Source: Pseudescherichia sp031998825 (GTDB lineage: Bacteria > Pseudomonadota > Gammaproteobacteria > Enterobacterales > Enterobacteriaceae). Taken from it: a stretch of DNA of 64,000 bases. The DNA lies in contig NZ_DAMACX010000025.1 of the NCBI RefSeq assembly GCF_031998825.1, forward strand, positions 1-64,000, written 5' to 3'. A program made the translations under genes and the position numbers. The first letter of the stretch is position 1. Each line of letters starts with the position of its first letter. Of this stretch, positions 1-7,914 are shown in pieces. A model generated the notes under the pieces. That model saw only the letters and a program-made list of their open reading frames with translations. It was not told the DNA's origin and did not search any database.

Positions 1-33
1 GTGTCCTTGGTTCGATTCCGAGTCCGGGCACCA
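1..33 (+). tRNA. pheU/pheV: tRNA-Phe, 3' portion only
   Basis: The first 33 bases are the variable/T-arm and acceptor end of a tRNA with encoded CCA. The T-loop core GGTTCGATTCC and acceptor strand GTCCGGGCACCA match enterobacterial tRNA-Phe as I know it. The 5' part, including the GAA anticodon, lies outside the window, so the isotype rests on the 3' half alone. A terminator hairpin follows directly. In E. coli pheU is also followed by a TetR-family gene (yjdC), which fits the neighbour here. Confidence 0.85.
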
Positions 34-43
34 CTATTCAGAA

Positions 44-74
44 GAACCCGCCCAAAAGGCGGGTTTTTTGCTTT
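44..74 (+). terminator. Rho-independent terminator of tRNA-Phe
   Basis: AACCCGCC and GGCGGGTT form a stem around a short A-rich loop, followed by a T run. It starts about 10 bases after the tRNA CCA end. Confidence 0.85.
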
Positions 75-75
75 T

Positions 76-240
76 GGCGAGCCGGACTCTCCATCGAACT
101 TTGTTCGATGACTCGTCGCATCCCTGCGACTCGCCCTGCGGGCCAGCGCAGGCGCTGTTCAAAAACGCTCCCGGCGTTTTTGTCCGAGTCCGGCACCACT
201 ATTTAGAAGAACCCGCCTATGGCGGGTTTTTTGCTTTCTG
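76..240 (+). repeat. tRNA-tail repeat with stacked hairpins
   Basis: Bases 183-237 repeat the tRNA-Phe tail plus terminator found at 17-75 (TCCGAGTCCGG-CACCA, spacer, AGAACCCGCC..GGCGGGTTTTTTGCTTT) with a few changes: one G lost in the acceptor strand and a shorter terminator loop. The DNA between contains two perfect hairpins, CATCGAAC/GTTCGATG at 92-110 and AAAAACGC/GCGTTTTT at 161-181. GCCGGACTC at 81-89 is the reverse complement of GAGTCCGGC at 187-195, so the whole element could fold back on itself. It looks like a decayed partial tRNA duplication or a tRNA-linked repeat, not a working tRNA, since no cloverleaf can form. Confidence 0.6.
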
Positions 241-253
241 GAGAGCGGACGTC

Positions 254-859
254 CTAAGGGGAGAGATGTAAAATCTGACGCGTCATTTTTAGCGCTGAAT
301 CAAATGGCGTGACGGTGCGTACAATTTTCACCATGACGCTTGCGCCAACCCAAAGCTGGTACAGGCTTTCGGCCACCTTTTCAGGTTCATCCTCAAGCGT
401 TAACGACCCTTCCGCTACGCCCGCTTCCAGCGCGTCCGCCAGCCGGGAAATGATACCCGCCGTACCGTGCATCAGTGCCAAACGCATTTTATCCGATAAA
501 TCGGCCACTTCCGCGCCCAGCTTCACGGCGAGGCATTTGCCCTGACAATCAGAAAACGACTGTGTGTCGCGCCATTTCTGCCAGTAATTCATCAACCTTT
601 GCGCGTAGCTAATGCCCGGCTCCGCAAGTGTCTCGTCAAGATCGGCCAGGTAATCGTCAAAGTAATGCTCCAGCATGGCTACGCCGAAATCTTCTTTGGA
701 CGAGAAATAGTAATAAAAGGAACCCTTGGGAACATCTGACTCGTCCAAAATTTCTTTTAAACCGACAGCCGAAAAGCCCTTGCCAGCCATAATACGTTGT
801 CCAGTTGCAAGAATATGTTCGCGGACCTGCTGGGTATGTTGTTGCGTTGCAGTTTTCAT
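254..859 (-). CDS. TetR/AcrR-family repressor, NemR-like
   Basis: This 201-aa protein has the TetR layout. The N-terminal helix-turn-helix (about residues 12-60) contains GFSAVGLKEIL and VPKGSFYYYFSSKEDFG, closely resembling NemR of E. coli. The C-terminal ligand domain keeps the CLAVKLGAEVADLS segment typical of that subgroup. NemR senses electrophiles and hypochlorite through cysteines; Cys residues are present here around position 104-108. The gene is preceded by an inverted repeat (880-894) that recurs before the next two genes, so autoregulation and control of the DJ-1 gene and the reductase-like gene is a reasonable inference. The true inducer is unknown. Confidence 0.85.
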   Translation of the reverse strand: MKTATQQHTQQVREHILATGQRIMAGKGFSAVGLKEILDESDVPKGSFYYYFSSKEDFGVAMLEHYFDDYLADLDETLAEPGISYAQRLMNYWQKWRDTQSFSDCQGKCLAVKLGAEVADLSDKMRLALMHGTAGIISRLADALEAGVAEGSLTLEDEPEKVAESLYQLWVGASVMVKIVRTVTPFDSALKMTRQILHLSP

Positions 860-879
860 ACCGTCAATCTATCAATGAT

Positions 880-894
880 TAGACCAGTCGTCTA
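880..894. promoter_or_regulatory. TetR operator copy 1
   Basis: TAGACCAGTCGTCTA is an imperfect palindrome (TAGAC-N5-GTCTA) 20 bp upstream of the TetR gene start. Related sites lie at 1771-1785 and 1899-1913. Confidence 0.7.
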
Positions 895-1054
895 TAAAGC
901 GAATCCAGTTTATTTTTCTGTTCTCAGCCGAGAGTCGTAACCATCCTTCGATAGTTTATCTACCCCCCCTGTTTTATCAATCAGGTTGGTTCCCATCCTG
1001 CCCCGGAAGCTGAGGTGTCAGTCAGCCACTCCACCTCAGACATCCGGACATATG

Positions 1055-1735
1055 CTATACGGCCAGCCGTTTCAACAGCTGCTCAGCGGTTGCCGCCGAT
1101 GAGGTCGGGTTCTGACCGGTGATCAACAGGCCGTCAGTCACCACATAGGAGTCCCAGTCTGCGCCTTTGGAATAGATCCCCCCTTTCGCAATCAGTTCGT
1201 CCTCAACCAGGAACGGCACCACGTGGGTCAGGCCTACCGCCTCCTCTTCCGTGTTCGTGAAGCCGGTGACCTTGCGTCCCTCGACCAGCGGTCTGCCTTC
1301 CGGCGTTTTAACGTGGCGCAGTACGCCCGGAGCGTGGCAGACAAACGCTACCTTCTTGCCGGCAGCGAAGAAGGATTCGATCAGCGCAATGGAGTGCTTA
1401 TCTTCCGCCAGATCCCACAGCGGACCGTGCCCGCCCGGATAGAATACGGTGTCAAAATCCGCCTGCGACACGCTGTCCAGACGGACAGTATTTGCCAGCT
1501 GAGCCATGGCGTCAGCATCAGCTTCAAAGCGATGCGTAAATTCAGTTTGGAAATCCGGCTCATTGCTTTTCGGATCCAGCGGCGGGTTACCGCCTTTCGG
1601 CGAGGCCAGTACGATTTCCGCGCCAGCGTCTTTAAAGGCGTAATAAGGCGCGGCCAGCTCTTCCAGCCAGAAACCGGTTTTACGACCGGTGTTGCCCAGT
1701 GTGTCGTGAGAGGTCAGTACCATTAATACTTTCAT
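1055..1735 (-). CDS. DJ-1/PfpI-family protein (type 1 glutamine amidotransferase-like)
   Basis: A 226-aa protein of the DJ-1/PfpI superfamily, Hsp31/glyoxalase III-like branch. The nucleophile-elbow cysteine sits in FVCHAPG, and the upstream YPGGHGPLWDL loop is typical of the branch that acts on glyoxals or as a chaperone. The start at 1735 is preferred over the ATG at 1741 because GGAGA lies 8 bases before it. A TetR operator at 1771-1785 covers the promoter region. With a NemR-like regulator next door, a role in detoxifying reactive aldehydes is plausible but inferred. E. coli K-12 has no such gene at this locus. Confidence 0.85.
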   Translation of the reverse strand: MKVLMVLTSHDTLGNTGRKTGFWLEELAAPYYAFKDAGAEIVLASPKGGNPPLDPKSNEPDFQTEFTHRFEADADAMAQLANTVRLDSVSQADFDTVFYPGGHGPLWDLAEDKHSIALIESFFAAGKKVAFVCHAPGVLRHVKTPEGRPLVEGRKVTGFTNTEEEAVGLTHVVPFLVEDELIAKGGIYSKGADWDSYVVTDGLLITGQNPTSSAATAEQLLKRLAV

Positions 1736-1770
1736 TGTCATTCTCCGCTTGATCGATTAACTATCTATAT

Positions 1771-1785
1771 TAGACCGGTCGTATA
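1771..1785. promoter_or_regulatory. TetR operator copy 2
   Basis: TAGACCGGTCGTATA lies 36 bp upstream of the DJ-1 gene. Its core GACCGGTC is a perfect 8-bp palindrome. A degraded further copy (CAGACCTGTCGATA) lies at 1803-1816. Confidence 0.7.
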
Positions 1786-1898
1786 TAAAAATGACGTCAT
1801 ATCAGACCTGTCGATAAAGGATAGATGCATTTACCCTTGCTTGTAATGTCGTTATGTTTTTAGGGAAAACTGGCCCCTGAACCTAAGCTAACAACTAT

Positions 1899-1913
1899 TC
1901 GACCGGTCGTCTA
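1899..1913. promoter_or_regulatory. TetR operator copy 3
   Basis: TCGACCGGTCGTCTA shares 14 of 15 positions with the consensus TAGACCGGTCGTCTA of this locus. It lies 60 bp upstream of the reductase-like gene. Confidence 0.7.
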
Positions 1914-1973
1914 TAGAATTTTCACAGTAAAATAAAAATCGTTTATTGGCTAACCACATCAGGAGAACACGAG

Positions 1974-2600
1974 ATGTCCGATCTTCCAAAGATTGCGCTT
2001 ATCGGTCCCGGTGCAATCGGTACGACTATCGCAGCCGCGCTGCATGAAGTTGGCCGTACGCCGCTTCTTTGCGGGCGCACCGCCCACCTGCAGTTAACGC
2101 TGCGCCATGAAGAGGGCGAAATTGTGGTGCCCGGCCCGGTACTGAGCGATCCGGCGGCGATTTCTCATCCGTTCGATGTCGTCTTTGTCGCAGTAAAAGT
2201 GACGCAGGTCGCTGACTGTGCGAGCTGGCTGGCAACGCTGTGCGATGAAAATACCATCGTGTGCGCCCTGCAAAACGGCGTGGAGCAGCAAACCCAGCTT
2301 GCCCCTTTGGTTAACGGTGCCAGGGTGCTGCCGTCAATAGTGTGGTTTCCCGCGCAGCGAGAGTCTGACGCCTCTGTCTGGCTGAGCGACAGCGTACCTC
2401 AGGAGATCGTTGACGGTTTTCATCGTGCTCCTGCGGATCTGGGTACCTCCATTCTCGCCGACCGCCAGGCTAACCGTCCCCTGGAGTGGGATATTCGCAA
2501 CGGCGTAATACAGCGTTATGGTCAGTCACACGGCGTCCCTACGCCCATCAGCGATGTGCTGGTCCCGCTACTGGCAGCCGGAAGCGAGGGCCCAGGTTAA
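1974..2600 (+). pseudogene. Ketopantoate reductase (ApbA/PanE)-family oxidoreductase with internal deletion
   Basis: The 208-aa product begins with the NAD(P)-binding fold of the PanE/ApbA family (IGPGAIGTTIAAAL, then VKVTQ and LQNGVEQ). It ends with the family's C-terminal helices (ADLGTSILADRQANRPLEWD..NGVIQRYG..HGVPTP). Family members are near 300 residues; about 90 residues are missing at around codon 140, between WLSD and SVPQEIVDGF. The lost part normally carries the catalytic lysine helix, so activity is unlikely although the frame is open. A good ribosome site (AGGAGAA) precedes the start. It is probably a third member of the TetR regulon. Calling it a pseudogene is inference from length and the missing segment. 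Confidence 0.7.
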
Positions 2601-2749
2601 GATCGTTACCCTTCCCTGCGTTCCATCAATTTATTTGACCAATTCCGTTAAACAAATGGCATTTATTCTCACTATGTAACGCGTAGAGTAGGCGTATCAA
2701 AAGCAGGTTTCGGCCTGCCGTCTATTTCTCTGAAGTCAGGATAAACGCC

Positions 2750-3775
2750 ATGAAAAAGATCGGATTTTTGTCATTTGGTCACTGGACGCCGTCGCCGCAG
2801 TCTGGAACCCGTTCGGCCGCTGATGCGCTGCTGCAATCCATCGATCTGGCCGTTGCCGCTGAAGAGCTGGGCGCGGATGGCGCCTATTTCAGGGTGCACC
2901 ACTTTGCCCGCCAGCTCGCCGCCCCCTTCCCTCTGCTGGCCGCCATAGGCGCGAAAACCAAAAGTATCGAAATCGGTACCGGCGTGATCGACATGCGCTA
3001 TGAGAACCCGATGTATATGGCAGAAGATGCCGGCGCGGCGGATCTGATCTCCGGCGGTCGTTTGCAGCTGGGCATCAGCCGTGGCTCTCCGGAGCAGGTG
3101 ATCGATGGCTGGCGCTACTTTGGTTACGCTCCCTCCGAAGGGGAAAACGAGTCGGATATGGCGCGCCGCCACACCGAGGTGCTGCTGGACGTGCTGCGTG
3201 GCGAAGGCTTTGCCAAACCGAATCCACAGCCGATGTTCCCGAACCCGCCGGGCCTGCTGCGCCTTGAGCCGCACGCCGAAGGCCTGCGGGATCGTATCTG
3301 GTGGGGTGCCGGTTCGAATGCCACGGCGGTATGGGCTGCCAAACTGGGCATGAACCTGCAAAGCTCGACGCTGAAGGATGATGAAACAGGCGAGCCGTTC
3401 CATATTCAGCAGGCAAAACAGATCCGTGCCTATCGTGAAGCCTGGGCCGAAGCAGGCCATACCCGTACGCCACGCGTCTCGGTTAGCCGCAGCATCTTTG
3501 CCCTGATGGACCAGCGCGACCGGATGTATTTCGGTTCAAGCCGTAACGAAAGCGACAGCATCGGTTTCCTCGATGAGAAAACGCGGGCGATCTTCGGGCG
3601 CAGCTATGCCGCAGAGCCTGACAAACTGATCGAGCAGCTGAAGCAGGACGAAGCGATCGCCGAAGCGGATACCCTGCTGCTGACCGTGCCGAACCAGCTG
3701 GGCGTGGACTACAATGCGCATGTTATCGAGTCCATTCTGAAGCACGTGGCTCCGGCGATGGGCTGGCGCGACTAA
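2750..3775 (+). CDS. LLM-class flavin-dependent monooxygenase
   Basis: The 341-aa protein belongs to the bacterial luciferase-like TIM-barrel family, which uses FMNH2 and oxygen. Signs are the N-terminal KIGFLSFGHW strand, AAEELGADGAYFRVHHF (position ~40), the IEIGTGVIDMRYENP segment and SGGRLQLGISRGSPEQV around residue 105. Length is normal for the family. It stands alone, about 150 bp after the reductase-like pseudogene, and is followed by a hairpin terminator. The substrate cannot be told from sequence. Confidence 0.9.
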   Translation: MKKIGFLSFGHWTPSPQSGTRSAADALLQSIDLAVAAEELGADGAYFRVHHFARQLAAPFPLLAAIGAKTKSIEIGTGVIDMRYENPMYMAEDAGAADLISGGRLQLGISRGSPEQVIDGWRYFGYAPSEGENESDMARRHTEVLLDVLRGEGFAKPNPQPMFPNPPGLLRLEPHAEGLRDRIWWGAGSNATAVWAAKLGMNLQSSTLKDDETGEPFHIQQAKQIRAYREAWAEAGHTRTPRVSVSRSIFALMDQRDRMYFGSSRNESDSIGFLDEKTRAIFGRSYAAEPDKLIEQLKQDEAIAEADTLLLTVPNQLGVDYNAHVIESILKHVAPAMGWRD

Positions 3776-3797
3776 ACCCATCAGCTGGCAGTGCAAA

Positions 3798-3830
3798 ACG
3801 CCTCGCGTGCTTTACAGCATGCGAGGCGTT
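3798..3830 (+). terminator. Hairpin after the LLM oxidoreductase gene
   Basis: ACGCCTCGC and GCGAGGCGT form a 9-bp stem that extends with GTGC/GCAT. The T-rich tail is weak (TATAGTTTAT). Confidence 0.6.
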
Positions 3831-3877
3831 ATAGTTTATAGAGCAACTGATGCAGGCCTAAGTTCTGGAGACGCCTT

Positions 3878-4123
3878 ATGAGTAATGAAACACCCCTGAA
3901 ATATTATGACATTGCGGATGAGTATGCGACGGAAGCCGCCAAACCCGTAGACGCATCCGAGCGTGATGCCCTGGCGCGCTATTTTGAGCTGCTGATCACC
4001 CGCTTAATGAATAACGAAGAGATTAGCGAAGAGGCGCAGCGCGAGATGGCCCTTGAGTCGAGCATCGACCCAGAGCGTATCGATGAGATCGCAGAGTTTC
4101 TGAATCGATGGGGCAATGAGTAG
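3878..4123 (+). CDS. ymjA: YmjA-like DUF2543 protein
   Basis: This 81-aa acidic, soluble protein is near-collinear with E. coli YmjA: LKYYDIADEYATE at the start, TRLMNNEEISEEAQ in the middle and RIDEIAEFLNRWGNE at the end. The family function is unknown. The ribosome site GGAG is about 10 bases upstream. In K-12 ymjA lies elsewhere on the chromosome, so the position here is different. It appears monocistronic. Confidence 0.85.
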   Translation: MSNETPLKYYDIADEYATEAAKPVDASERDALARYFELLITRLMNNEEISEEAQREMALESSIDPERIDEIAEFLNRWGNE

Positions 4124-4212
4124 CATCTGTTCAAAGACGTAGTCTGCGCAGGCATTGTGCTTTACACTGCGCGCTGCAAAAATTGAGTAGATAAACGATT
4201 AATCAGGCGGTA

Positions 4213-4695
4213 ATGGCGATGAACGGAACGATCACAACGTGGTTTAAAGATAAAGGCTTCGGATTTATCAAAGATGAGAACGGGGATAACCGTTATTTTC
4301 ATGTGATTAAGGTCGCCAACCCTGAGCTGATCAAGAAAGATGCGGCGGTGACGTTTGAACCCACCACCAATAACAAGGGCTTGTCAGCCTATGCTGTAAA
4401 GGTTGCCCCGGAAAGCAAATACATCTACATCGCGGGCGAGCGTCTTAAGCTCACCTCGATCAAGTCTTATGTGGTTTACAGCGAAGAAGTCCCCGCCGAT
4501 ACCCGTATCGATAAAGAGAATCCGGTGCTGTCGGTGGGTATCCTGATGAACAGCATCCGACCGAAGTCAGACATCAAGCCGGGTGAAATGCGTTCGCTGA
4601 AAAAGCTGGCGATCACCACCTTTCAGGGCACCACGCTTATCTTCTCGGAAGATGAGATAGATATTGATGCGACGGTGAAAATGCTTAAGGTCTAA
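4213..4695 (+). CDS. Cold-shock-domain protein with C-terminal extension
   Basis: Residues 3-67 form a CspA-type OB fold with both RNA-binding motifs, KGFGFI (RNP1) and YFHV (RNP2). Unlike the ~70-aa Csp proteins, the product has about 90 further residues (ERLKLTSIKSYVVYSEE... to FSEDEIDIDATVKMLKV) of unknown role. A nucleic-acid-binding function is supported only for the N-terminus. The start may be the first ATG (4213) or the one two codons later (4219); AGGCGG lies just upstream. The gene is isolated. Confidence 0.8.
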   Translation: MAMNGTITTWFKDKGFGFIKDENGDNRYFHVIKVANPELIKKDAAVTFEPTTNNKGLSAYAVKVAPESKYIYIAGERLKLTSIKSYVVYSEEVPADTRIDKENPVLSVGILMNSIRPKSDIKPGEMRSLKKLAITTFQGTTLIFSEDEIDIDATVKMLKV

Positions 4696-5057
4696 AAATA
4701 ACCGGACTAACGCTGTGCCGGAATGTTGCGCCCCAGGCAAGCAGCATTTCGGCAACCGCGCATTTCATCAATATGACAAGTACCCTTCCCCTGCACTATT
4801 TCCCTGCCCCTAAATTTTATCACCATATATGGTAGTTGTATTCCCTGTGAGTCTTATTAAAAGCATAAGCCCTACAGAAAACGACAAAAAATAGATATTG
4901 ACGAATGATGTAAAAATGTTAAATTCCCTGCAAATTCTCATTTGTAATAATTTTTCTTTTATTTCTAGCCAGAATAAGCAGTAGCGTTCTCCAGCTATTG
5001 CAAGGCAGTAATACACCAGCAATTTTTACACCTTAACTAAAATCATGAGTATATTCT
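4696..5057. other. Gene-free AT-rich interval
   Basis: No supported gene. It holds an imperfect 13-bp hairpin at 4717-4753 (GCCGGAATGTTGC / GCAGCATTTCGGC), likely the transcript end of the cold-shock gene. About 250 bp of clearly AT-richer DNA follow, presumably the promoter region of the next gene. Confidence 0.5.
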
Positions 5058-5405
5058 ATGTCTGAACAGCTGCAAAACCCAGCGATCGCCGAAAATTCAA
5101 AAGTCACAACCATCAGAATTATTTATATTCTGTTTATCGTCAGCTACTTCACCGGCGGGTTAGCGGCGCTCGTTGGCGTAATCATGGCCTATGTTAATCG
5201 CTCCAGCGCTAATCCTTTTGAAAAAGAGCACTTTAACTACCTGATTAAACTGTTCTGGATCAGCTTTATCGTCATGATTGTCGCAGCGCTGACATGGGTA
5301 TTTGTCATCGGGATGATTATTGGTATCGTCTGGTTTATCTGGTCGTTAATCAAAATTATTAAAGGTATGACACGTCTTGGCGAAGGCAAACTGCCGAAAG
5401 CATAA
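5058..5405 (+). CDS. Small inner-membrane protein, DUF4870-like
   Basis: The 115-aa product has three predicted membrane helices: about residues 20-46 (IIYILFIVSYFTGGLAALVGVIMAYV), 64-84 and 88-104. A conserved-looking KEHFNYLIKLFW segment lies between helices 1 and 2. This layout matches DUF4870/Tic20-like small membrane proteins. No function is known. It is followed by a strong terminator, so it is monocistronic. Confidence 0.7.
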   Translation: MSEQLQNPAIAENSKVTTIRIIYILFIVSYFTGGLAALVGVIMAYVNRSSANPFEKEHFNYLIKLFWISFIVMIVAALTWVFVIGMIIGIVWFIWSLIKIIKGMTRLGEGKLPKA

Positions 5406-5426
5406 CGCTATTACGAGCACCCTCTT

Positions 5427-5463
5427 TAAAAAGTTATCAATGTCATCATTGATAACTTTTTTG
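5427..5463 (+). terminator. Rho-independent terminator
   Basis: AAAAGTTATCAATG and CATTGATAACTTTT form a 14-bp perfect stem with a TCAT loop and a T run. The same structure would work on both strands. Confidence 0.9.
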
Positions 5464-5500
5464 CATTGATAAACCCCACGAACATATTTGGAATTAAGCG

Positions 5501-6241
5501 ATGCGCGTGTCCCCTCACAACATCATCCTACGAACGCTAGTGGTTCTGTCGTTCGCGCTGGCGTTAAATGGTTGCTCTGTCCGTTACGATAAAAACGGTA
5601 AGATACTTTTTAACCCCGATCTGGCAAGCGTGCTGGGGAACGAAGTAGGTCAGTTTACGCTGGCTGATGGATCGACAGGTGCGCTCAGGGAGCTGAATGG
5701 CCGCTATAGCCTGAAGTGGAGCAACCTGATGATTGAGCGTCCGCTGGAAGGCGTTAGCTGGGTAAGGATCATCAATCAATACCATATTGAAGGGCATACG
5801 CTGCTGTTGCTGAAAGTGGCTACCCCCTCCTGCCCGGCACAGTATCGTCTGGTTGACCTCCAGAGTACGCGCTCCCAGGAGTGGGCCTTTACCGGCATCT
5901 GCGATATCGGGCCGGATGTGGTGGCGAGTGCAGACAAGCTTCAGCTGAACTTTAGGATCGACAACCGTATTGAACAGTTCAACTGGCAGCATGGTGAAGT
6001 TTACCATCGCCGGCTACCAGTCCAGCAAGAAAAAACCGTTCAGAATACTGGCGCTAATAAAACCCGAGCGTCCCGCAAGGCCAAATCGCAGTCAACGGCT
6101 AAACCGGCCAAACGCACGCCGGTAAAAGCGGCAGAGCCGTTGCCGCCCAGGGTCGCGCAACCCGAGCTGGACAACTCCCTACCTACTGAAATTTACCAGC
6201 CGACAAAGACCCGCCAGACAAGTCTGGAGCTTAAATCATGA
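5501..6241 (+). CDS. Uncharacterised lipoprotein
   Basis: The 246-aa product starts with a hydrophobic signal and the lipobox LNGC (Cys about residue 25), so it should be lipid-anchored. The middle resembles no family I recognise. It contains CPAQYRLVD and CDIGPDVV, two cysteines that could pair. The C-terminal third (from about residue 170) is Lys/Ala/Pro-rich and looks disordered. Its stop overlaps the start of the next gene (ATGA), which points to translational coupling and a joint function with the membrane protein downstream. Confidence 0.7.
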   Translation: MRVSPHNIILRTLVVLSFALALNGCSVRYDKNGKILFNPDLASVLGNEVGQFTLADGSTGALRELNGRYSLKWSNLMIERPLEGVSWVRIINQYHIEGHTLLLLKVATPSCPAQYRLVDLQSTRSQEWAFTGICDIGPDVVASADKLQLNFRIDNRIEQFNWQHGEVYHRRLPVQQEKTVQNTGANKTRASRKAKSQSTAKPAKRTPVKAAEPLPPRVAQPELDNSLPTEIYQPTKTRQTSLELKS

Positions 6242-7914
6242 CGGAGCAGACGCTGGGAGATAGAGAGACGCAAGACGGGATCAAACGCTCCCCTCTTCCC
6301 GCGTGGCAAAACTGGATGGTGCTGGGTATTACCCTGACCTATCTCATTTGTGAGCTGGCGTTTAACTCTCGTCTGCTGGATCTGGTAGGCAGCATTTCAA
6401 CGGCTGAAGAAGTCCATAATATGGAGCGGTATGGCAGAACATTAACCGCCATCGCCGCGGCGCTGCTGGTGTTACAGTTTGCCCTCGTGGGCATCGCCAG
6501 GCTGAAGAAGAAAAGCATTGCCTTCTCACCTAAAGCAAACGTAGGGGCGGTGCTTTGCCTCTGTCTGCTCACCGGCGCAGTAACGTGGCATGCCGTAGAG
6601 TGGTTTATTGAACGCCAGGTCTCTAACAGCACGGGTGAATTTCGTCAGATGTCGCTCCTGGCGCAGCTCTACCAGCAATCCCTGATTGATGGACACCAGA
6701 CGCTGGAGGGCATTCCGCTCGATAGTCAAGGAGGCCAGATTCAGACCTGGACCAGTCCATCCGGAAAGGCCTTTCTGGCCATGCTGCCAATCCTGCTCAG
6801 CTCCGTTGACCGCTATCATGCCCTGCTGAAAAGCGGTGCGGAACAGAACTTGCGCGACAGCATCAGCGCCAGAGAGGGCGGCGTGCTTGGCTTTTACAAA
6901 ACCTGGCTCCTGGCGCGGGAAGCGGTCCATAAACAGTACGTTGCCTACTATAACGATGAGATGGATCTCAGCCAGGCGACCCAGCGCGAACAGGAGAGAT
7001 CCTGGCAACGCTATGAACGTTCCCTGCGCGCTAAGGGGTTGAGAAGCTGGAATGTCCCCCGACGCTACTATGCCAGCGTCCGGAATAACGTTCGCAGCCA
7101 GGGCGTCCCTGTTGCCAATAACTGGTCCCCGTCCGATCGTGCGGGTTTTGATGCGGCCGTCGCGAAAACGGTCAGACAGCGTTATCTCGCCCAGCGAACC
7201 GTTGTCTTCAACGGCGTGACGATCCCCAAACGACTCGACTGGGGCGTCTTTTTCCGCCAGGACGTCGTACAAAAATCCCTCCGCGAAAAATTGCTGTTGC
7301 CGACAGGTACGCTTGTGCGTGAGGAGTATCCCTTAAGCGATGGGCTGAAGCTGTTTGCCCTTGAGCTTCAGACAGCCCATCTTAATGAGGCGGTGAAACA
7401 GCAGCTACCCAAGCTGCAAGCGTCGTTACGCAGCTACAGCATTGGCGGGGAGAATGAAAAGCAGGGAGAAGATGCCGCACGCGCGGTGATCGTGCCGCCT
7501 GTAGCATTGATCTTCTCGCTGGCTGGCGCGCTTACCCATCTGGCAAAGCTGCTCTATTTAGTGCTCGTCCCCCTGACGGCCACGATGTTACGTAGAAAAT
7601 CTTCGCGTCCCGTGCGCCTGATTAATCGCCATCCGCTGGTTTTCCCGGTGGCGTTAATTTCAGCCTTGCTGGTGATGTTTAGCTGTATGAATAACAGCAT
7701 CACCGTCTCACCGGCCTATCAGAATTTAAAAGACGCGCTGCAAGGGGCTGAAATTACGATTACCGATGAGCCTCTCTTTCTGCGCGGCGAGTCGTTATTA
7801 CGCATTGTTCACACAGTCAGCATAGGGCAGAGCTACAGCTATCCAATGAATCAATATCTGCGGGAAACCGTGCTGGGCGGATTCGATTTCGGCTATAGCA
7901 CGCATGAGGAGTGA
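6238..7914 (+). CDS. Uncharacterised multi-helix membrane protein
   Basis: The 558-aa product has three N-terminal hydrophobic helices (about residues 28-46, 70-88 and 101-118). A long hydrophilic central domain (about 120-415) follows, rich in Arg, Gln and aromatic residues. Two or three C-terminal helices (about 416-455 and 468-485) come next, then a short soluble tail. I do not recognise the family. It is coupled to the lipoprotein gene by a 4-base overlap and runs 22 bases into the oppositely oriented hydrolase gene. The arrangement suggests an envelope complex of an inner-membrane protein with a large periplasmic domain plus a lipoprotein; that is inference only. Confidence 0.65.
   Translation: MTEQTLGDRETQDGIKRSPLPAWQNWMVLGITLTYLICELAFNSRLLDLVGSISTAEEVHNMERYGRTLTAIAAALLVLQFALVGIARLKKKSIAFSPKANVGAVLCLCLLTGAVTWHAVEWFIERQVSNSTGEFRQMSLLAQLYQQSLIDGHQTLEGIPLDSQGGQIQTWTSPSGKAFLAMLPILLSSVDRYHALLKSGAEQNLRDSISAREGGVLGFYKTWLLAREAVHKQYVAYYNDEMDLSQATQREQERSWQRYERSLRAKGLRSWNVPRRYYASVRNNVRSQGVPVANNWSPSDRAGFDAAVAKTVRQRYLAQRTVVFNGVTIPKRLDWGVFFRQDVVQKSLREKLLLPTGTLVREEYPLSDGLKLFALELQTAHLNEAVKQQLPKLQASLRSYSIGGENEKQGEDAARAVIVPPVALIFSLAGALTHLAKLLYLVLVPLTATMLRRKSSRPVRLINRHPLVFPVALISALLVMFSCMNNSITVSPAYQNLKDALQGAEITITDEPLFLRGESLLRIVHTVSIGQSYSYPMNQYLRETVLGGFDFGYSTHEE

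Noticed and set aside
76..240. A second functional tRNA-Phe gene
   Set aside because: Only part of the T-arm and acceptor end is present, one acceptor G is missing and no cloverleaf can be drawn.
4810..5022. Minus-strand 70-codon reading frame in the AT-rich gap
   Set aside because: No ribosome site, no recognisable domain; such frames are expected by chance in AT-rich DNA with few stops on one strand.
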